Notes: generated by a model not told the origin, from the letters alone. A DNA stretch of 64,000 nucleotides from Burkholderia stabilis (GCF_001742165.1 NZ_CP016444.1:186001-250000); one strand, 5' to 3'; shown: positions 51,644-61,507, counted from the first letter of the stretch. Numbers and translations are program-made.

Positions 51644-53646
51644 CCGCCGATACCGACATGTCCTCCGCTCCCGCCGACCTGATTCCGCCCGCGAAGTCCC
51701 CGTGGTTCATCTGCGACGTCGACGCGCTGCTGCGCGCGGGCGACTATGCCGCGCTCGACACGCAACTCGATGCCGCGCTCGCCAACAGCTTCGCCGACCG
51801 CACCGCGGAAGCGCTGTACGTCGACGCACTGCCGGCCGACGTGCAGCCCTGCATCGAAGCCGGCGCCGAAGGGCTCGCGCGCCTGCGCGCATGGCAGGCC
51901 GCGAACCCGTGCTCCGCGCACGCATGGCTGTGCGAAGCGCATTACTGGCACCACTGGGCTTACCAATACCGTGGCTCCGGCTGGGCCGAGACGGTTACCG
52001 AAGCCGGCTGGATCTGCGCGCACGCGTGCGCGGCGCTGACGATCGTCGCGGCGCTGCGCGCGCTGGTGCTCGCGCCGACGATGTGGAGCGCGCCGAAGGT
52101 GATCTTCACGAGCGTGTCGTCGTTCGACGAGCCGGAGTGGCTGACGCAGCTCGTGCAGCAGCGCCGCTGGCCCGTGACCGAGCTGCACCTGAACGTCGGC
52201 GCCGACGACGAGGCCACGCGCGCGGAACTGCCGGGCATGCTCGCGCGTTCGGGGTTGAACCCGGACGTGCCCGTCGCCTGCCCGGCCGAATTTCCGGAAG
52301 CGCTGCCCGGCCCCGTGCAGGGCAAGAAGCTGCGCAAGGGCAAGTGGTACTGGATGGAAGCGACGCTGCACATCCACCCGAACCAGTTCTTCTCGATGCG
52401 CACGTTCATCTGGTACATGCAGCCGCGCTGGGGCGGCTCGCACGATCACGTCCGCGCGTTCGTCGATTCCGATGCGTGCGCGCACCTCGACGCAGTCGAG
52501 AAGGACCGTCTGCGCCACGAGATCTGGCGCGACGAATACTACGGCGAGACGCTGGAGCAGGACGACGACTCCGAAGACGCACGGCGCGCAATGGCCGACA
52601 CGCTGGCACGGGCCGAAGCGGCGATGCATCCGTATCATCGCTGGGAAACGCTGTACTGGCTGGCCCACGCGCACTACATGCGCGATGAATCCGCGCAAGG
52701 TTATGCGCGCCTGCAGGAGGCCGAGCGCCATCATCCGGTCAACGACAACGCTGCGATGGCGGTCGCGATACGACTGATGCTCGACGCCGATCCGCAAGGA
52801 AGCTGGCTCACCGGCGCGATCGAACGGGCGTCCGACGCCCGCACGTGTACGGCCGCCATGATCCTGCGCGGCTACGGCCATCGCGCAGGCGCATTCGGCT
52901 TCGCCCGCGACGATGCGCGCGGCGCAGCCTGGCTGGAGGCCGCGCGTGTCAACGAGCCGGCGTCGCTCGCGTGGAACCAGCTCGCGTACGCGCTGTGCAG
53001 CGGAGGCCGGCGCGCCGAGGAATCCTTCGCGATCTGCCAGCTCGGCTACGAGGCCGGCGGCGACTCGTGCGAGTACCTGCTCGGGCGCTTCTACGAGGAT
53101 GGCATGCACGTCGAGACCGATCTGTACAAGGCCGCGCACTACTACCGCCAGGCGATGGATGACGGCGGCAACATGGGCGCTTACAAGCTCGGCTACATGT
53201 ATCACTACATCGGCAAGGCCAGCAAGGACGAAGCCGAACGCCAGCGCATGAAGATCGAGGCCGTCGAGGCGGCGCGCAAAGCGCACGAGATGGGGCACAC
53301 CGACGGTCTCGAATGCTTTCTGATGTTCATCGGCGATCTCGACGACATTCCGTCCCGCCATCGCTACATCGGCGAACTGCGTCGGCATGCGGAAGGCGGG
53401 CATCCGGCGGCGATGGCCGCGCTGTCGGGTTTCCTCTGTGACAGCCGCGACAAGTCGCTCTACAACTACCGCGAAAGCGTGCGCTGGATCATGGGCGCAC
53501 AGGCCGTCGCGCCCGACGACGAGTACGTGGTCAACATGACGCGCTCGCACCACGAGGACGGCATGGTCGGCAAGCTGCTGTACAAGCTGCACCGCAAGCA
53601 GATCAAGGCGCACGAAATCCCCGGCGCCGACAACGCGATGGTCTGA
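51640..53646 (+). CDS. DUF4034 domain and Sel1-like repeat protein
   Basis: A 668-aa protein, last gene of the PcfJ/DUF1266 operon. The N-terminal ~290 residues match a DUF4034-type domain (for example NPCSAHAWLCEAHYWHHWAY). The C-terminal part carries Sel1-like helical repeats: CEYLLGRFYEDGMHVETDLY, KAAHYYRQAMDDGGNMGAYK and LGYMYHYIGKASKDE, with a further repeat near HPAAMAALSGFLCDS. Sel1 repeats mediate protein contacts. No signal peptide. The ATG overlaps the previous stop (ATGA). Function unknown; a complex with its operon partners is inferred from the coupling. Confidence 0.8.
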   Translation: MTADTDMSSAPADLIPPAKSPWFICDVDALLRAGDYAALDTQLDAALANSFADRTAEALYVDALPADVQPCIEAGAEGLARLRAWQAANPCSAHAWLCEAHYWHHWAYQYRGSGWAETVTEAGWICAHACAALTIVAALRALVLAPTMWSAPKVIFTSVSSFDEPEWLTQLVQQRRWPVTELHLNVGADDEATRAELPGMLARSGLNPDVPVACPAEFPEALPGPVQGKKLRKGKWYWMEATLHIHPNQFFSMRTFIWYMQPRWGGSHDHVRAFVDSDACAHLDAVEKDRLRHEIWRDEYYGETLEQDDDSEDARRAMADTLARAEAAMHPYHRWETLYWLAHAHYMRDESAQGYARLQEAERHHPVNDNAAMAVAIRLMLDADPQGSWLTGAIERASDARTCTAAMILRGYGHRAGAFGFARDDARGAAWLEAARVNEPASLAWNQLAYALCSGGRRAEESFAICQLGYEAGGDSCEYLLGRFYEDGMHVETDLYKAAHYYRQAMDDGGNMGAYKLGYMYHYIGKASKDEAERQRMKIEAVEAARKAHEMGHTDGLECFLMFIGDLDDIPSRHRYIGELRRHAEGGHPAAMAALSGFLCDSRDKSLYNYRESVRWIMGAQAVAPDDEYVVNMTRSHHEDGMVGKLLYKLHRKQIKAHEIPGADNAMV

Positions 53647-53681
53647 GCAAGAACGACGAACGCGCGCGCGGGCCGCGCGCG

Positions 53682-54494
53682 TCAGCCCGGCAGCCGGTCG
53701 AGAAAGGCCAGCACCGCCGCGTTGAATCGCGCGGGCCGCTGCAGCGGCGCGAAATGGCTCACGCCGGGCAGGATCGTCAGGGTCGCGCCCGGAATCGTGC
53801 GCGCCAGATACGCCGCATGTTCGGGCCGGATGAATTCGTCGTGCTCGCCCAGCACGATCGTCACCGGCACGGCGATCGCCGCGAGATCGCGCTCGGTGTA
53901 ATTCGGTTGCGTGCGCATCATTTCACTGACGGCCGCGACGAACGCGTCGAACTGGTCCGGCGTTGCCGAGCGCTGCGCGTAGTCCTTCCGGTGTCGCGCG
54001 AAGCAGCGGTCGAGCAACGGGCTCGGCGCGATTTCCTTCGTGCCGCCCGGGTCCATGTTGCAGGCGAAGAAAAACACGCCGGCCGCACGCGCCGGCGCAC
54101 GGGCGGCCAGCACGAGCGCGATGCACGCGCCGTCGCTCCAGCCGACGAAGCGCGCGCGCTCGACGTGCAGCGCATCGAGCACCGCGAGCACGTCCGACGC
54201 CATGCGTTCGTAGGAATAGGGTTGATCGTCGCGCGTGCTGCGGCCGTGGCCGCGGCTGTCGATCAGGATCGCGCGGTAGCCGGCCGCGAGCAGTGCCGGC
54301 ACCTGGTTGCCCCAGTTGCCGGCGTGGCCGAGGCCGCCGTGCAGCAGCACGACCGGCGCGCCCTGGCCGAACGACGCGTGCCAGATGCGCGCGCCGTCGT
54401 GTTCCAGCCACCCTTCGGTGTCGGCCGCCGGCAGCGGCGTGCCGCCGTGCGCGTCGAAGCGGACGAGTTCATCGTCGTCGAATTCCGCATTCAT
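53682..54494 (-). CDS. Alpha/beta hydrolase
   Basis: A 270-aa alpha/beta hydrolase. The oxyanion region is VVLLHGGLGHAGNWGNQVPA, the nucleophile lies in FVGWSDGACIALVLAA (serine of GWSDG), the acid in VLGEHDEFIRPEHA and the histidine in LPGVSHFAPLQ. RGHGRS follows strand four as usual. No signal peptide. The ATG has GGAAG seven bases upstream. It is convergent with the DUF4034 gene. Substrate (ester, lactone or C-C bond) not predictable. Confidence 0.88.
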   Translation of the reverse strand: MNAEFDDDELVRFDAHGGTPLPAADTEGWLEHDGARIWHASFGQGAPVVLLHGGLGHAGNWGNQVPALLAAGYRAILIDSRGHGRSTRDDQPYSYERMASDVLAVLDALHVERARFVGWSDGACIALVLAARAPARAAGVFFFACNMDPGGTKEIAPSPLLDRCFARHRKDYAQRSATPDQFDAFVAAVSEMMRTQPNYTERDLAAIAVPVTIVLGEHDEFIRPEHAAYLARTIPGATLTILPGVSHFAPLQRPARFNAAVLAFLDRLPG

Positions 54495-54581
54495 CGTTCT
54501 TCCGTCCTGTAGAGGGAGACGCGCTTGCGATTGTAATCCGTACGACGAAAGCGGCCGCGACGATCGCGCGGCCGGAAACCG

Positions 54582-55040
54582 TCACGCCTGCGTCGACACC
54601 AGCCCACCCGAAGACGAGCCGCCCTCCTTCTCGATCGCCTGCGCGAGCTGCGAGATCGCCGTCGCGAGCGCCCCCGAGATCGCGCCGGCTTCCGCGCTCA
54701 ACGACTGCTGTTCAATTGCGGCGGCCGGGTCGTCCTTCGCACGCTGCGCGGCGCTCGCCATCTGCCGCTCCAGCGTCGCGAGCTCTTTCTGCAGCCGGTC
54801 GATCAGCGCCTTCAACTGGGCGATCCCCGGGTTCTCCGACGACGCGCCCGATGCGCCGAGCGTTTCGCCGGTCGCGCCGGTGCCGTCGGTCGAGCCTTTC
54901 GCTGCGGTCGTGCCGGTCGCACTCGTGGTATCCGTGCCGCCGTCAGCCGACGACGACGCGGCACCCGGCGTGTTCGTGTTCGCGGTCGCGCTGCCGTTCG
55001 CCAGCGGGGCGCGCGTGGTCGTGGAGAAATCGATCTGCAT
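54582..55040 (-). CDS. FlxA-like coiled-coil protein
   Basis: A 152-aa protein. A Ser/Thr/Gly-rich N-terminal half (SATANTNTPGAASSSADGG) is probably disordered. A coiled coil follows (PGIAQLKALIDRLQKELATL, then ERQMASAAQRAKDD), matching FlxA-like proteins. A Gly/Ser tail closes it. Some family members are linked to flagella or type III secretion by context only; nothing nearby supports that here. ATG has AAGGA upstream. Monocistronic. Confidence 0.75.
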   Translation of the reverse strand: MQIDFSTTTRAPLANGSATANTNTPGAASSSADGGTDTTSATGTTAAKGSTDGTGATGETLGASGASSENPGIAQLKALIDRLQKELATLERQMASAAQRAKDDPAAAIEQQSLSAEAGAISGALATAISQLAQAIEKEGGSSSGGLVSTQA

Positions 55041-55436
55041 CGTGTCGGTCCTTGTGCAAGTAAGCGAATCGTGACGGGAACGGAAAATACCTTCCAACTC
55101 GTTTACGGCATTCGTCACACGAAACTTGAGCGCTGTGGCCGGACCGATTTTTGCGGTGAATTCCGGTGTTTTCGCCGCGAAAGGGCCAGAATGGCGCCGC
55201 GACGGCGCTGTTAAAATTGCCGTTTTTCCGGCCGGACCCGCGCGGCGCCCTTCGGGCGCGATCGCGCAGGCCGCCGGTTTCGACTCCCGCCCGTTCGGGC
55301 GCGGCACCTGATGCGTGCCGTGCCGCGGTCGCGGCTTAGCGGGTCGCCTTCTCCGTCCGCCTTCGTTCGCTGCTCGCCGGTTCGAGCGGCGCACGCCGTG
55401 CGGCGCGCAATTCATCACGCATTCGAGGAACACACG

Positions 55437-55571
55437 ATGGCCCGCATCGGCGCCTTCTGCATCACGACGTGGCTCGCCGCCGCGATTCTCTACTTCGGCC
55501 AGCACTCCGTTGCGATGATCGTGCTCAGCGGTGTCGTCGTGTTCGGCGGGTTCGATCTGCTGCGGCCGTAA
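55437..55571 (+). CDS. 44-aa small membrane protein
   Basis: The peptide begins MARIGAFCITTWLAAAILYF and continues with HSVAMIVLSGVVVFGGFD, giving two hydrophobic segments that could span or dip into the membrane, then a short LLRP tail. GAGGAA lies nine bases before the ATG. There is no recognised domain. It lies alone between convergently arranged genes. Small membrane proteins of this size often assist larger complexes, but no partner is evident. Confidence 0.55.
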   Translation: MARIGAFCITTWLAAAILYFGQHSVAMIVLSGVVVFGGFDLLRP

Positions 55572-55614
55572 CTGCGTCCGCACACGCGGCGTCGCATCAT
55601 GAGCCGCCGCGCGT

Positions 55615-58503
55615 TCAGCAGGTCGCGAACGTCGGTGTTGCCTGATCGACCGCCAGCGCACGCTCGTTGAAAACGACCGGCACGCCGCCGAGCCCCAGCT
55701 TGCAGTTCGGACGATCGAGCCGCCACCCGTCGATACGCAGCGCGACGCGCGACATCGGCGCGCCGCTTGCATGCGGCAGGTCGATCGTGATCTGCCGCTT
55801 CGCGCCCGGAACCAGGTTCAGGTAGTTGTCGCTGTAGAACGCGGGCAGCACGCGCGCGCCGGTCGACGGATCGAATACCTGCAGGTGCGTCATCAGCGCG
55901 ACTGCGGCGCCGATGTTGGCGACGTCGACCGTGATGCGCGTCGTCGTGCCGTCGGCCTCGGTCGACGTCGCGCTGACGGAAACGGCCGCACCCGGCATCG
56001 TGTCGAGCGACGTGTAGGCGGTATCGCCGCCGTCACGCTGCCGCCAGTAGATGTTCTCCGCGAGCGGATTGCCGCCCGCATCGGCCAGCGCGAGCGACAC
56101 AATGCACACGTCGGACTTCGCGGCGGCCATGGCAGACGCCAGATTCGCCACCACGCGATACGACGCCTTCGCGACGCCGCCGACATCCGCGGTGGTCCGG
56201 CTGCTCAGCGTGCCGTCGAGGTTGTACACGTGCATCTCGACGCGGCCGGTGACGGCCGCCGCCGTGTGATTGGCGATCGTCACGTCGGCAGTTTGCGCAT
56301 CGAGGATCGCATTGACGCGGCGGCACCCGTGCCGCACCGCGAAGAACGACGCGTGCTCCTCGAGATCGTGGCTGTACATCTGCCACACGAAGCTCGGTTG
56401 TGCGGGGTTCGTCATCCACATGATCACGCCGGTGGCCGGCGACGTGATCTTCCCGGCGACCGGGCCGATCATCACGGCCGCATTCGCCTCGTAGATCGAG
56501 CGAATGCATTCGTAGTTCATCATCTGCGCCTTGCGCACGAAGTCCGCGAGATTGCGGATCGCCCCGTAGCGCAGCGCCGTCATCGCGATGTAGCCGGCGC
56601 CGCCGCTGTCCGAAATCCCGTATTGCCAGTACCCCGCGCCGTTGCCGTTCATGTCGCGATCGGCCCAGAAGTCGTCGGGGCATTCATATGAACCGGCCGG
56701 CAGCATCGCTTCGACGAATTCGAGCGTCGGGATCGAATGCGAGCCGACTTCGTTGTGGAAAGCGACCTGCGTCGTGCCGTAGCCGCGGCCGAACGCGGCC
56801 TGCGGCGACGCCCAGTTGTACGGGCCGCCGGACGAATAGCCGTTCACCGCGCCGGCGCCGGTATCGCCCGCCGAACTCGTCAGGCACAGGCGCTGCGGGT
56901 CCAGCTCGGCGACGAGCGCGTCGAGCCCCTTGACGACCGCCGCCGGCGGCGAGCCTTCGTTGCCGCCGCACCAGAGCAGGATCGACGGACGGTAACGGTT
57001 GCGCGCGATGACGTCGCGAATGTTGTCGAGGTCGCGCGGCACGTTCGCGGGCCCGGCGCCGTTTCCTTCGGTCGAGAAGAAGAAGTCCTGCCACACGAGT
57101 ATCCCGTAGCGATCGCACGCATCGAAGAAATCGCCGCTCGTGCTCTGCCCGTTCCAGTTGCGGATCAGGTTCAGGTTCGCGTCGCGATGGAGCCGCACCT
57201 GGTTGAACAGCCGTTCGCGCGGAATGCGCTTCAGCGCTTCGTCGAGCCCCCAGTTGCCGCCCATCACGAGGATCGGCAAACCGTTGACCGTGATGCTCAA
57301 CTGCGAGCCGAGCCCGATATCGCGCGCATAGTCGATGCGGCGCAGGCCGATGTTCAGCGCACGCTGGTCCGACAGCTTGCGCGCCACTTCGACGCCGACC
57401 GTCACCGCGTAGAGATTCGGCTCGCCGTACCCGTTCGGCCACCACAGACGCGGCTGCGTGATCGACAGCGCCGCGATGTCCGACGACGTGAGCGACACCT
57501 TCAGCGTCGTACTCGACGCGGGAATCGCGATGTCGTGGCGGAACGGCGCGCCGTTGCCGATCGTGCCGACGACGGTCGCGACGAGGTCCACGCCGGCGCC
57601 GTTGTCCAGTTCGAGATCGAGCCGCAGCTCCGCCCGCGAAAGATCGGCCGACAGCGTGTGCGCGACGTTGATCGCCGCGATGCGCACGGCGCCGGTCGTG
57701 CACCACGACACCGGCTGCCAGATACCCAGATTGCGGTCGGGGATCGTCGGCAGCCAGTCCCAGCCGGCCGAACAGAAGAACGTCGGCCCGTTCGTCAGCG
57801 TGACGCCGGTCGGGCCGCCGTTGCGCCCGCCGCGCGTGACGCCGCTCTTGTAGCTCGGCAGCAGCGGCCCTTCCGAGAAATCCAGCTTGACGACGCGCAC
57901 CGCGAGATTGGCCGTGCCGCCCGCCTGCGGCGCGAGCCGCGTGATGTCGAACGAACCTTGCTTGAATGCGCCTTCGAGCCGGCCGACGAGCGCGCCGTTC
58001 AGCCAGATCTCCGCGCAATAGTTGACGCCGTCGAAATTCAGCCACAGCCGCTGCCCCGGCTGCCGGGCCGGCGCCGCGAACGTCGTGCGATACCAGTAGT
58101 CGGTGTCCTTCAACGTATCGGGAATGGTGTCCGTGACGATGCGGCCGTAAAACGGATCGGGATACTTGCCGTTGACGATCATGCTGTTCAGCACGGTGCC
58201 GGGCACCGTCGCCGGCACCATGCCCGTGACGCCGGCCCCGCTCGACAGTTGCGCGCCGCCGGCGCCGGACAGGCTGCTCGCAGGCGCGAACGCCCAGTGT
58301 TCCGACAGTTCCTGCGTGGCGAGCAGGCTGTGTTCCGGGTCGCCCGGCACGCCGGGCAAGGTGGGCGTGACCGTCGCGGGACCGTCGCCGCCCGGTGTGC
58401 CGGGCAACGGCGAATCGATGTCGCCATTGCAGCCCGCGAGCCAGCCCGTGCCGACCAGTGCGGCGCTGTACGACAGGAATTTCCGGCGTTCTTTCGACGT
58501 CAT
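55615..58503 (-). CDS. Glycoside hydrolase family 2 lipoprotein (exo-beta-D-glucosaminidase/mannosidase-like)
   Basis: A 962-aa exported enzyme. The N terminus combines a twin-arginine motif (RRKFL) with a lipobox WLAGC (C25). A sugar-binding jelly-roll (RLWLNFDGVNYCAEIWLNGA), an Ig-like domain (PRLWWPNGYGEPNLYAVTVG) and a TIM barrel follow. The catalytic acid lies in LLWCGGNEGSPPAAVV (about residue 517) and the nucleophile in HNEVGSHSIPTLEF (about 583), as in CsxA/Man2A-like GH2 enzymes. C-terminal beta domains close it. ATG 58503 has GGGAGG upstream. Second gene of an operon with the GH92 gene, 76 bases downstream. Confidence 0.87.
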   Translation of the reverse strand: MTSKERRKFLSYSAALVGTGWLAGCNGDIDSPLPGTPGGDGPATVTPTLPGVPGDPEHSLLATQELSEHWAFAPASSLSGAGGAQLSSGAGVTGMVPATVPGTVLNSMIVNGKYPDPFYGRIVTDTIPDTLKDTDYWYRTTFAAPARQPGQRLWLNFDGVNYCAEIWLNGALVGRLEGAFKQGSFDITRLAPQAGGTANLAVRVVKLDFSEGPLLPSYKSGVTRGGRNGGPTGVTLTNGPTFFCSAGWDWLPTIPDRNLGIWQPVSWCTTGAVRIAAINVAHTLSADLSRAELRLDLELDNGAGVDLVATVVGTIGNGAPFRHDIAIPASSTTLKVSLTSSDIAALSITQPRLWWPNGYGEPNLYAVTVGVEVARKLSDQRALNIGLRRIDYARDIGLGSQLSITVNGLPILVMGGNWGLDEALKRIPRERLFNQVRLHRDANLNLIRNWNGQSTSGDFFDACDRYGILVWQDFFFSTEGNGAGPANVPRDLDNIRDVIARNRYRPSILLWCGGNEGSPPAAVVKGLDALVAELDPQRLCLTSSAGDTGAGAVNGYSSGGPYNWASPQAAFGRGYGTTQVAFHNEVGSHSIPTLEFVEAMLPAGSYECPDDFWADRDMNGNGAGYWQYGISDSGGAGYIAMTALRYGAIRNLADFVRKAQMMNYECIRSIYEANAAVMIGPVAGKITSPATGVIMWMTNPAQPSFVWQMYSHDLEEHASFFAVRHGCRRVNAILDAQTADVTIANHTAAAVTGRVEMHVYNLDGTLSSRTTADVGGVAKASYRVVANLASAMAAAKSDVCIVSLALADAGGNPLAENIYWRQRDGGDTAYTSLDTMPGAAVSVSATSTEADGTTTRITVDVANIGAAVALMTHLQVFDPSTGARVLPAFYSDNYLNLVPGAKRQITIDLPHASGAPMSRVALRIDGWRLDRPNCKLGLGGVPVVFNERALAVDQATPTFATC

Positions 58504-58579
58504 GGGTTGCCTCCCTGATTGCGTCGTCATCGTCGCGGGCGGGCGCCCGGTGCGAAACCGTGCGCCCGCCCGGTCGCAT

Positions 58580-61261
58580 TCATCGCACGCCGGCCTGGCG
58601 CAGGCGCGTCGCGGTTGGCGAGACGCCGGCCGTCATCCGCGTGTAGTCGGCGTTCGGCCCGGAAGGCGGCGTCAGGTTGTCGGCGGCGGCCCATTGCGTC
58701 GGCGCAGCGGACAGCGCGTAGTTCATCGTCCCGCCGTTGGCGATCGTGCCGAGCGGCAGCCATGAACCCGCGTAATCCGCACCGTTGACCTTCAGCGACT
58801 GGATATACGCAAACGAAGGATGGCCCGAGTCGTCCATCGCGACCTGCTTGTCGCTTTCGAGCCGCAGCGTCTTGCCGTTGCCGAACCAAACCGTGATCCC
58901 GCTGAACTGCGGCGTGGACAACGCGAGCCCCGCTTCCGACGGAATCACCGGGAACATGCCGAGCGCCGCCCACACGTACCAGCTCGACGTCGCGCCCATG
59001 TCGTCGTTGCCCGGCAGCCCGTCGCGGTCGGTCGTGAACGCCTTCGACATGATGATCGGGAGAACGTACTGTGCGCCGCTCGGCTGGCCGGCCCAGTTGT
59101 AGCCCCACGGCGACTGGAACGACGGCTCGTTGCCGATGTACAGGGTGTCGGAAGACTCGCCGCCGTTCAGGTCGCCGGAACCCGGAACGGTCGAGAACGG
59201 CGTGGTGATCGCGAACAGCCTGTTCAGCCGCGCGACGGCCGCCTGCTTGCCGCCGATCGCGTCGATCAGCGCGGACCAGTCCTGCGCGAAGGTCCAGAAG
59301 TAGTTCGGCTCCGTCGATTCGTGGAACGAACCCTGCACGAGCGTGCCCAGCGTACCGGGCGCCGAACCGGCCGGCGGTGCATTGCGCGCGGCGATCACCT
59401 GGTTCGTGTAGTCGAAGATGTTGCGCCACCAGGACGCCCGTGTGTACAGCGTGCCGATGTTGTCGGGCGTCACGCCGACCGACGGCGCGTTCAGCACGCT
59501 GGCCGGCAGCGCCTGCAGGAATGCGGCCGCCGAACGGTCACTCAGCACGCGCTCGATCGTCGCGGACGACGAGTGACCGTCATCGCCCTGCGACAGGTAG
59601 TGGGCGGTCAGGAAATTGGGGAGCCCCGGCGCGCTCGCGCGGTCGTTGCATGCGCTCGACGGATCGAACACGGACTGCTTCGTCAGGCGCGCGGCCGACA
59701 CCAGATCGAAATCGGTCGCGCCGAACTTGTAGGCGCCCGCAATCACGTTCAGCGCGTTGTCGCCCGCCATCGGCGTCGAATCGTCGCTGCCGTCGACCCA
59801 GTGCGGGAATGCGCCGCATTGAAGCCCGTCGACGACGAGCGATTGCATCATGTCGCTGGTTTCCTTCGGCGCGAGCAGCGCCAGCAGCTGCGTCTGCGAC
59901 CGGTACGTATCCCACAGCGAGAAGCCCGTGTAGTGATTGCCGGCGCCGCCCTGCGAACCGTCGGCGCGGCGGAACGCGTAGTCGCCGACCTTCGCCGTCG
60001 CGCGCGACGGAATGGCGCCGGTCTGGTCGACCGATGTCGGAAAGCCGCCGTTCGCGTTCCTCGGCTGGCGCATGCTGCGGAATTCGCCGTTCGTGTCGCT
60101 GTAGAGCGTCGGTGTGCCGAACACGTGATAAAGCGCGGTATAGAACTTCGTGAGGTTCGCCTTCTGCGTCGCGTTCAGCGCGGCGGGATTCGCCGCCTGG
60201 TCGATCTGGATCGTGTTGAGCCGGTCGTTCCACAGGCCGGTCGCGTTTGCGCGCGCATCGTCGAACGCGAGTTTCTCGCCCTCGGCTTTCAGGTTGGCCT
60301 GCGCGTTCCCGACGCTGACGGAGGAAATCCCGACTTTCACGGTCACGGTCCTGTCCGCATCGGTCAGGTCGAACTGCAGCGTCGCCGCGCCGTTGCTGGC
60401 GGTATTCACCGACGACGTGCCCGCCTGCTTGCGCAGCGGCTTGTCGAAGGTCGCGTAGAAATACACGGGCGCGTTCCACACCGTGCCGTACGGCGTGCAG
60501 AACGCAGGCGCCACGGCCTGCCCGCTCATCGACTTGCCGTCGCTCGCGAGCGCCAGCGCGACGTTGTTCGCGGTGACCTTCGTGCTGCCCGAATCGCTGT
60601 TGCCGTTCAGCTTCGCATCGATCGAGAAAAAGCCCTTGTCCTTGTCCGTGTACGTGAAGCGCGCCACGCCGGAGCGGGCCGTCGCGCTCAGCTCCGTGAC
60701 GATGCCGTTCGCGAGGCGGACCTTGTAGTACCCGGGTTGGGCCGTTTCATCCGCATAGTTGTACGCGACGCCGGTCGGCCTGCCGCCCGACGCGACCGCC
60801 TTCGCCGCGTCGCTCGGCAGCATCGCGACCGTGCCCTGCCCCGGGCAGCCGACGCCGCTCAGGTGGGTCACGCTGAAGAAGTCGATCGTGCCGCCCGACC
60901 CGCCCGACGACAGGTAACCGCCCGATCCGTTGAAGTTGTAGCGCGGCGTGTTCGGCCCGAAGTTCACCATGCCGAACGGCACCATTGCGCCCGGGCTCAC
61001 GTTGCCCGCGTAGCCGGAATCCGAATTGACCTGCGTGCCGATGAGCGGGTTGACGAATTGCGTCAACTGCATGTTGGTGCGCGCAGGCGGGGTTGGCTGT
61101 GACGGCTGCGAAGGCTGCGAAGGCTGCGAAGGCCCGGACGTCGCCGGCGTATCTCCCGGGCCACTGGCGGTCTTCGCGACGCCGTTCACATCGTCGCCGC
61201 CACACGCGGCAAGCGCTGCACTGATCAGTGCAGCGACGATCAAGAGTGTTGGATTTTTCAT
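58580..61261 (-). CDS. Glycoside hydrolase family 92 alpha-mannosidase lipoprotein
   Basis: An 893-aa exported enzyme (lipobox ALAAC, C20). GH92 exo-alpha-mannosidases release mannose with inversion using calcium. The N-terminal beta-sandwich begins VNPLIGTQVNSDSGYAGNVS, PGAMVPFGMVNFGPNTPRYN and SVTHLSGVGCPGQG; the catalytic (alpha/alpha)6 part includes FWTFAQDWSALIDAIGGKQA and the LPGNDDMGATSSWYVW motif near the C terminus, which holds the conserved base. A PSQ-type proline repeat follows the lipobox. First gene of the operon with the GH2 enzyme. The ATG ribosome binding site is weak. Confidence 0.9.
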   Translation of the reverse strand: MKNPTLLIVAALISAALAACGGDDVNGVAKTASGPGDTPATSGPSQPSQPSQPSQPTPPARTNMQLTQFVNPLIGTQVNSDSGYAGNVSPGAMVPFGMVNFGPNTPRYNFNGSGGYLSSGGSGGTIDFFSVTHLSGVGCPGQGTVAMLPSDAAKAVASGGRPTGVAYNYADETAQPGYYKVRLANGIVTELSATARSGVARFTYTDKDKGFFSIDAKLNGNSDSGSTKVTANNVALALASDGKSMSGQAVAPAFCTPYGTVWNAPVYFYATFDKPLRKQAGTSSVNTASNGAATLQFDLTDADRTVTVKVGISSVSVGNAQANLKAEGEKLAFDDARANATGLWNDRLNTIQIDQAANPAALNATQKANLTKFYTALYHVFGTPTLYSDTNGEFRSMRQPRNANGGFPTSVDQTGAIPSRATAKVGDYAFRRADGSQGGAGNHYTGFSLWDTYRSQTQLLALLAPKETSDMMQSLVVDGLQCGAFPHWVDGSDDSTPMAGDNALNVIAGAYKFGATDFDLVSAARLTKQSVFDPSSACNDRASAPGLPNFLTAHYLSQGDDGHSSSATIERVLSDRSAAAFLQALPASVLNAPSVGVTPDNIGTLYTRASWWRNIFDYTNQVIAARNAPPAGSAPGTLGTLVQGSFHESTEPNYFWTFAQDWSALIDAIGGKQAAVARLNRLFAITTPFSTVPGSGDLNGGESSDTLYIGNEPSFQSPWGYNWAGQPSGAQYVLPIIMSKAFTTDRDGLPGNDDMGATSSWYVWAALGMFPVIPSEAGLALSTPQFSGITVWFGNGKTLRLESDKQVAMDDSGHPSFAYIQSLKVNGADYAGSWLPLGTIANGGTMNYALSAAPTQWAAADNLTPPSGPNADYTRMTAGVSPTATRLRQAGVR
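61095..61130 (-). repeat. 9-bp tandem repeat in the GH92 gene (Pro-Ser-Gln spacer)
   Basis: Four tandem 9-base units (GGCTGTGAC then three GGCTGCGAA on the plus strand) encode a Ser-Gln-Pro spacer just after the lipobox. The unit length is a multiple of three, so copy change would only alter spacer length. Confidence 0.8.
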
Positions 61262-61409
61262 TTTTCGTTTAGTGCTGTTAATTAAAACGAATCGTCCGGC
61301 GTCGACCGCTGCCGCCCTCCTCCTGCATCCGGGAATGTCACATGCTTCCCAGGCGCTTACAGTGCCGCAGCGGCTGTTTATTCACTACAGGAAGTTTCCC
61401 GAATTTTCA

Positions 61410-61429
61410 GTTTGTTTAACTAAACAAAC
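61410..61429. promoter_or_regulatory. 20-bp perfect AT-rich palindrome, operator candidate for the GH92-GH2 operon
   Basis: GTTTGTTTA (61410-61418) and TAAACAAAC (61421-61429) flank AC. The arms match exactly over nine bases. It lies 149 bases upstream of the GH92 start in very GC-rich surroundings, so a dedicated repressor or activator is likely. No regulator gene lies within the window next to it. Confidence 0.6.
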
Positions 61430-61507
61430 GGGAGTTAAGTGGCTTTGGGTACAAATTGCCGCCGCTTGTTGCGTTGCAGCGGCGCGGGAGAGGGTCATGC
61501 ATCGACA

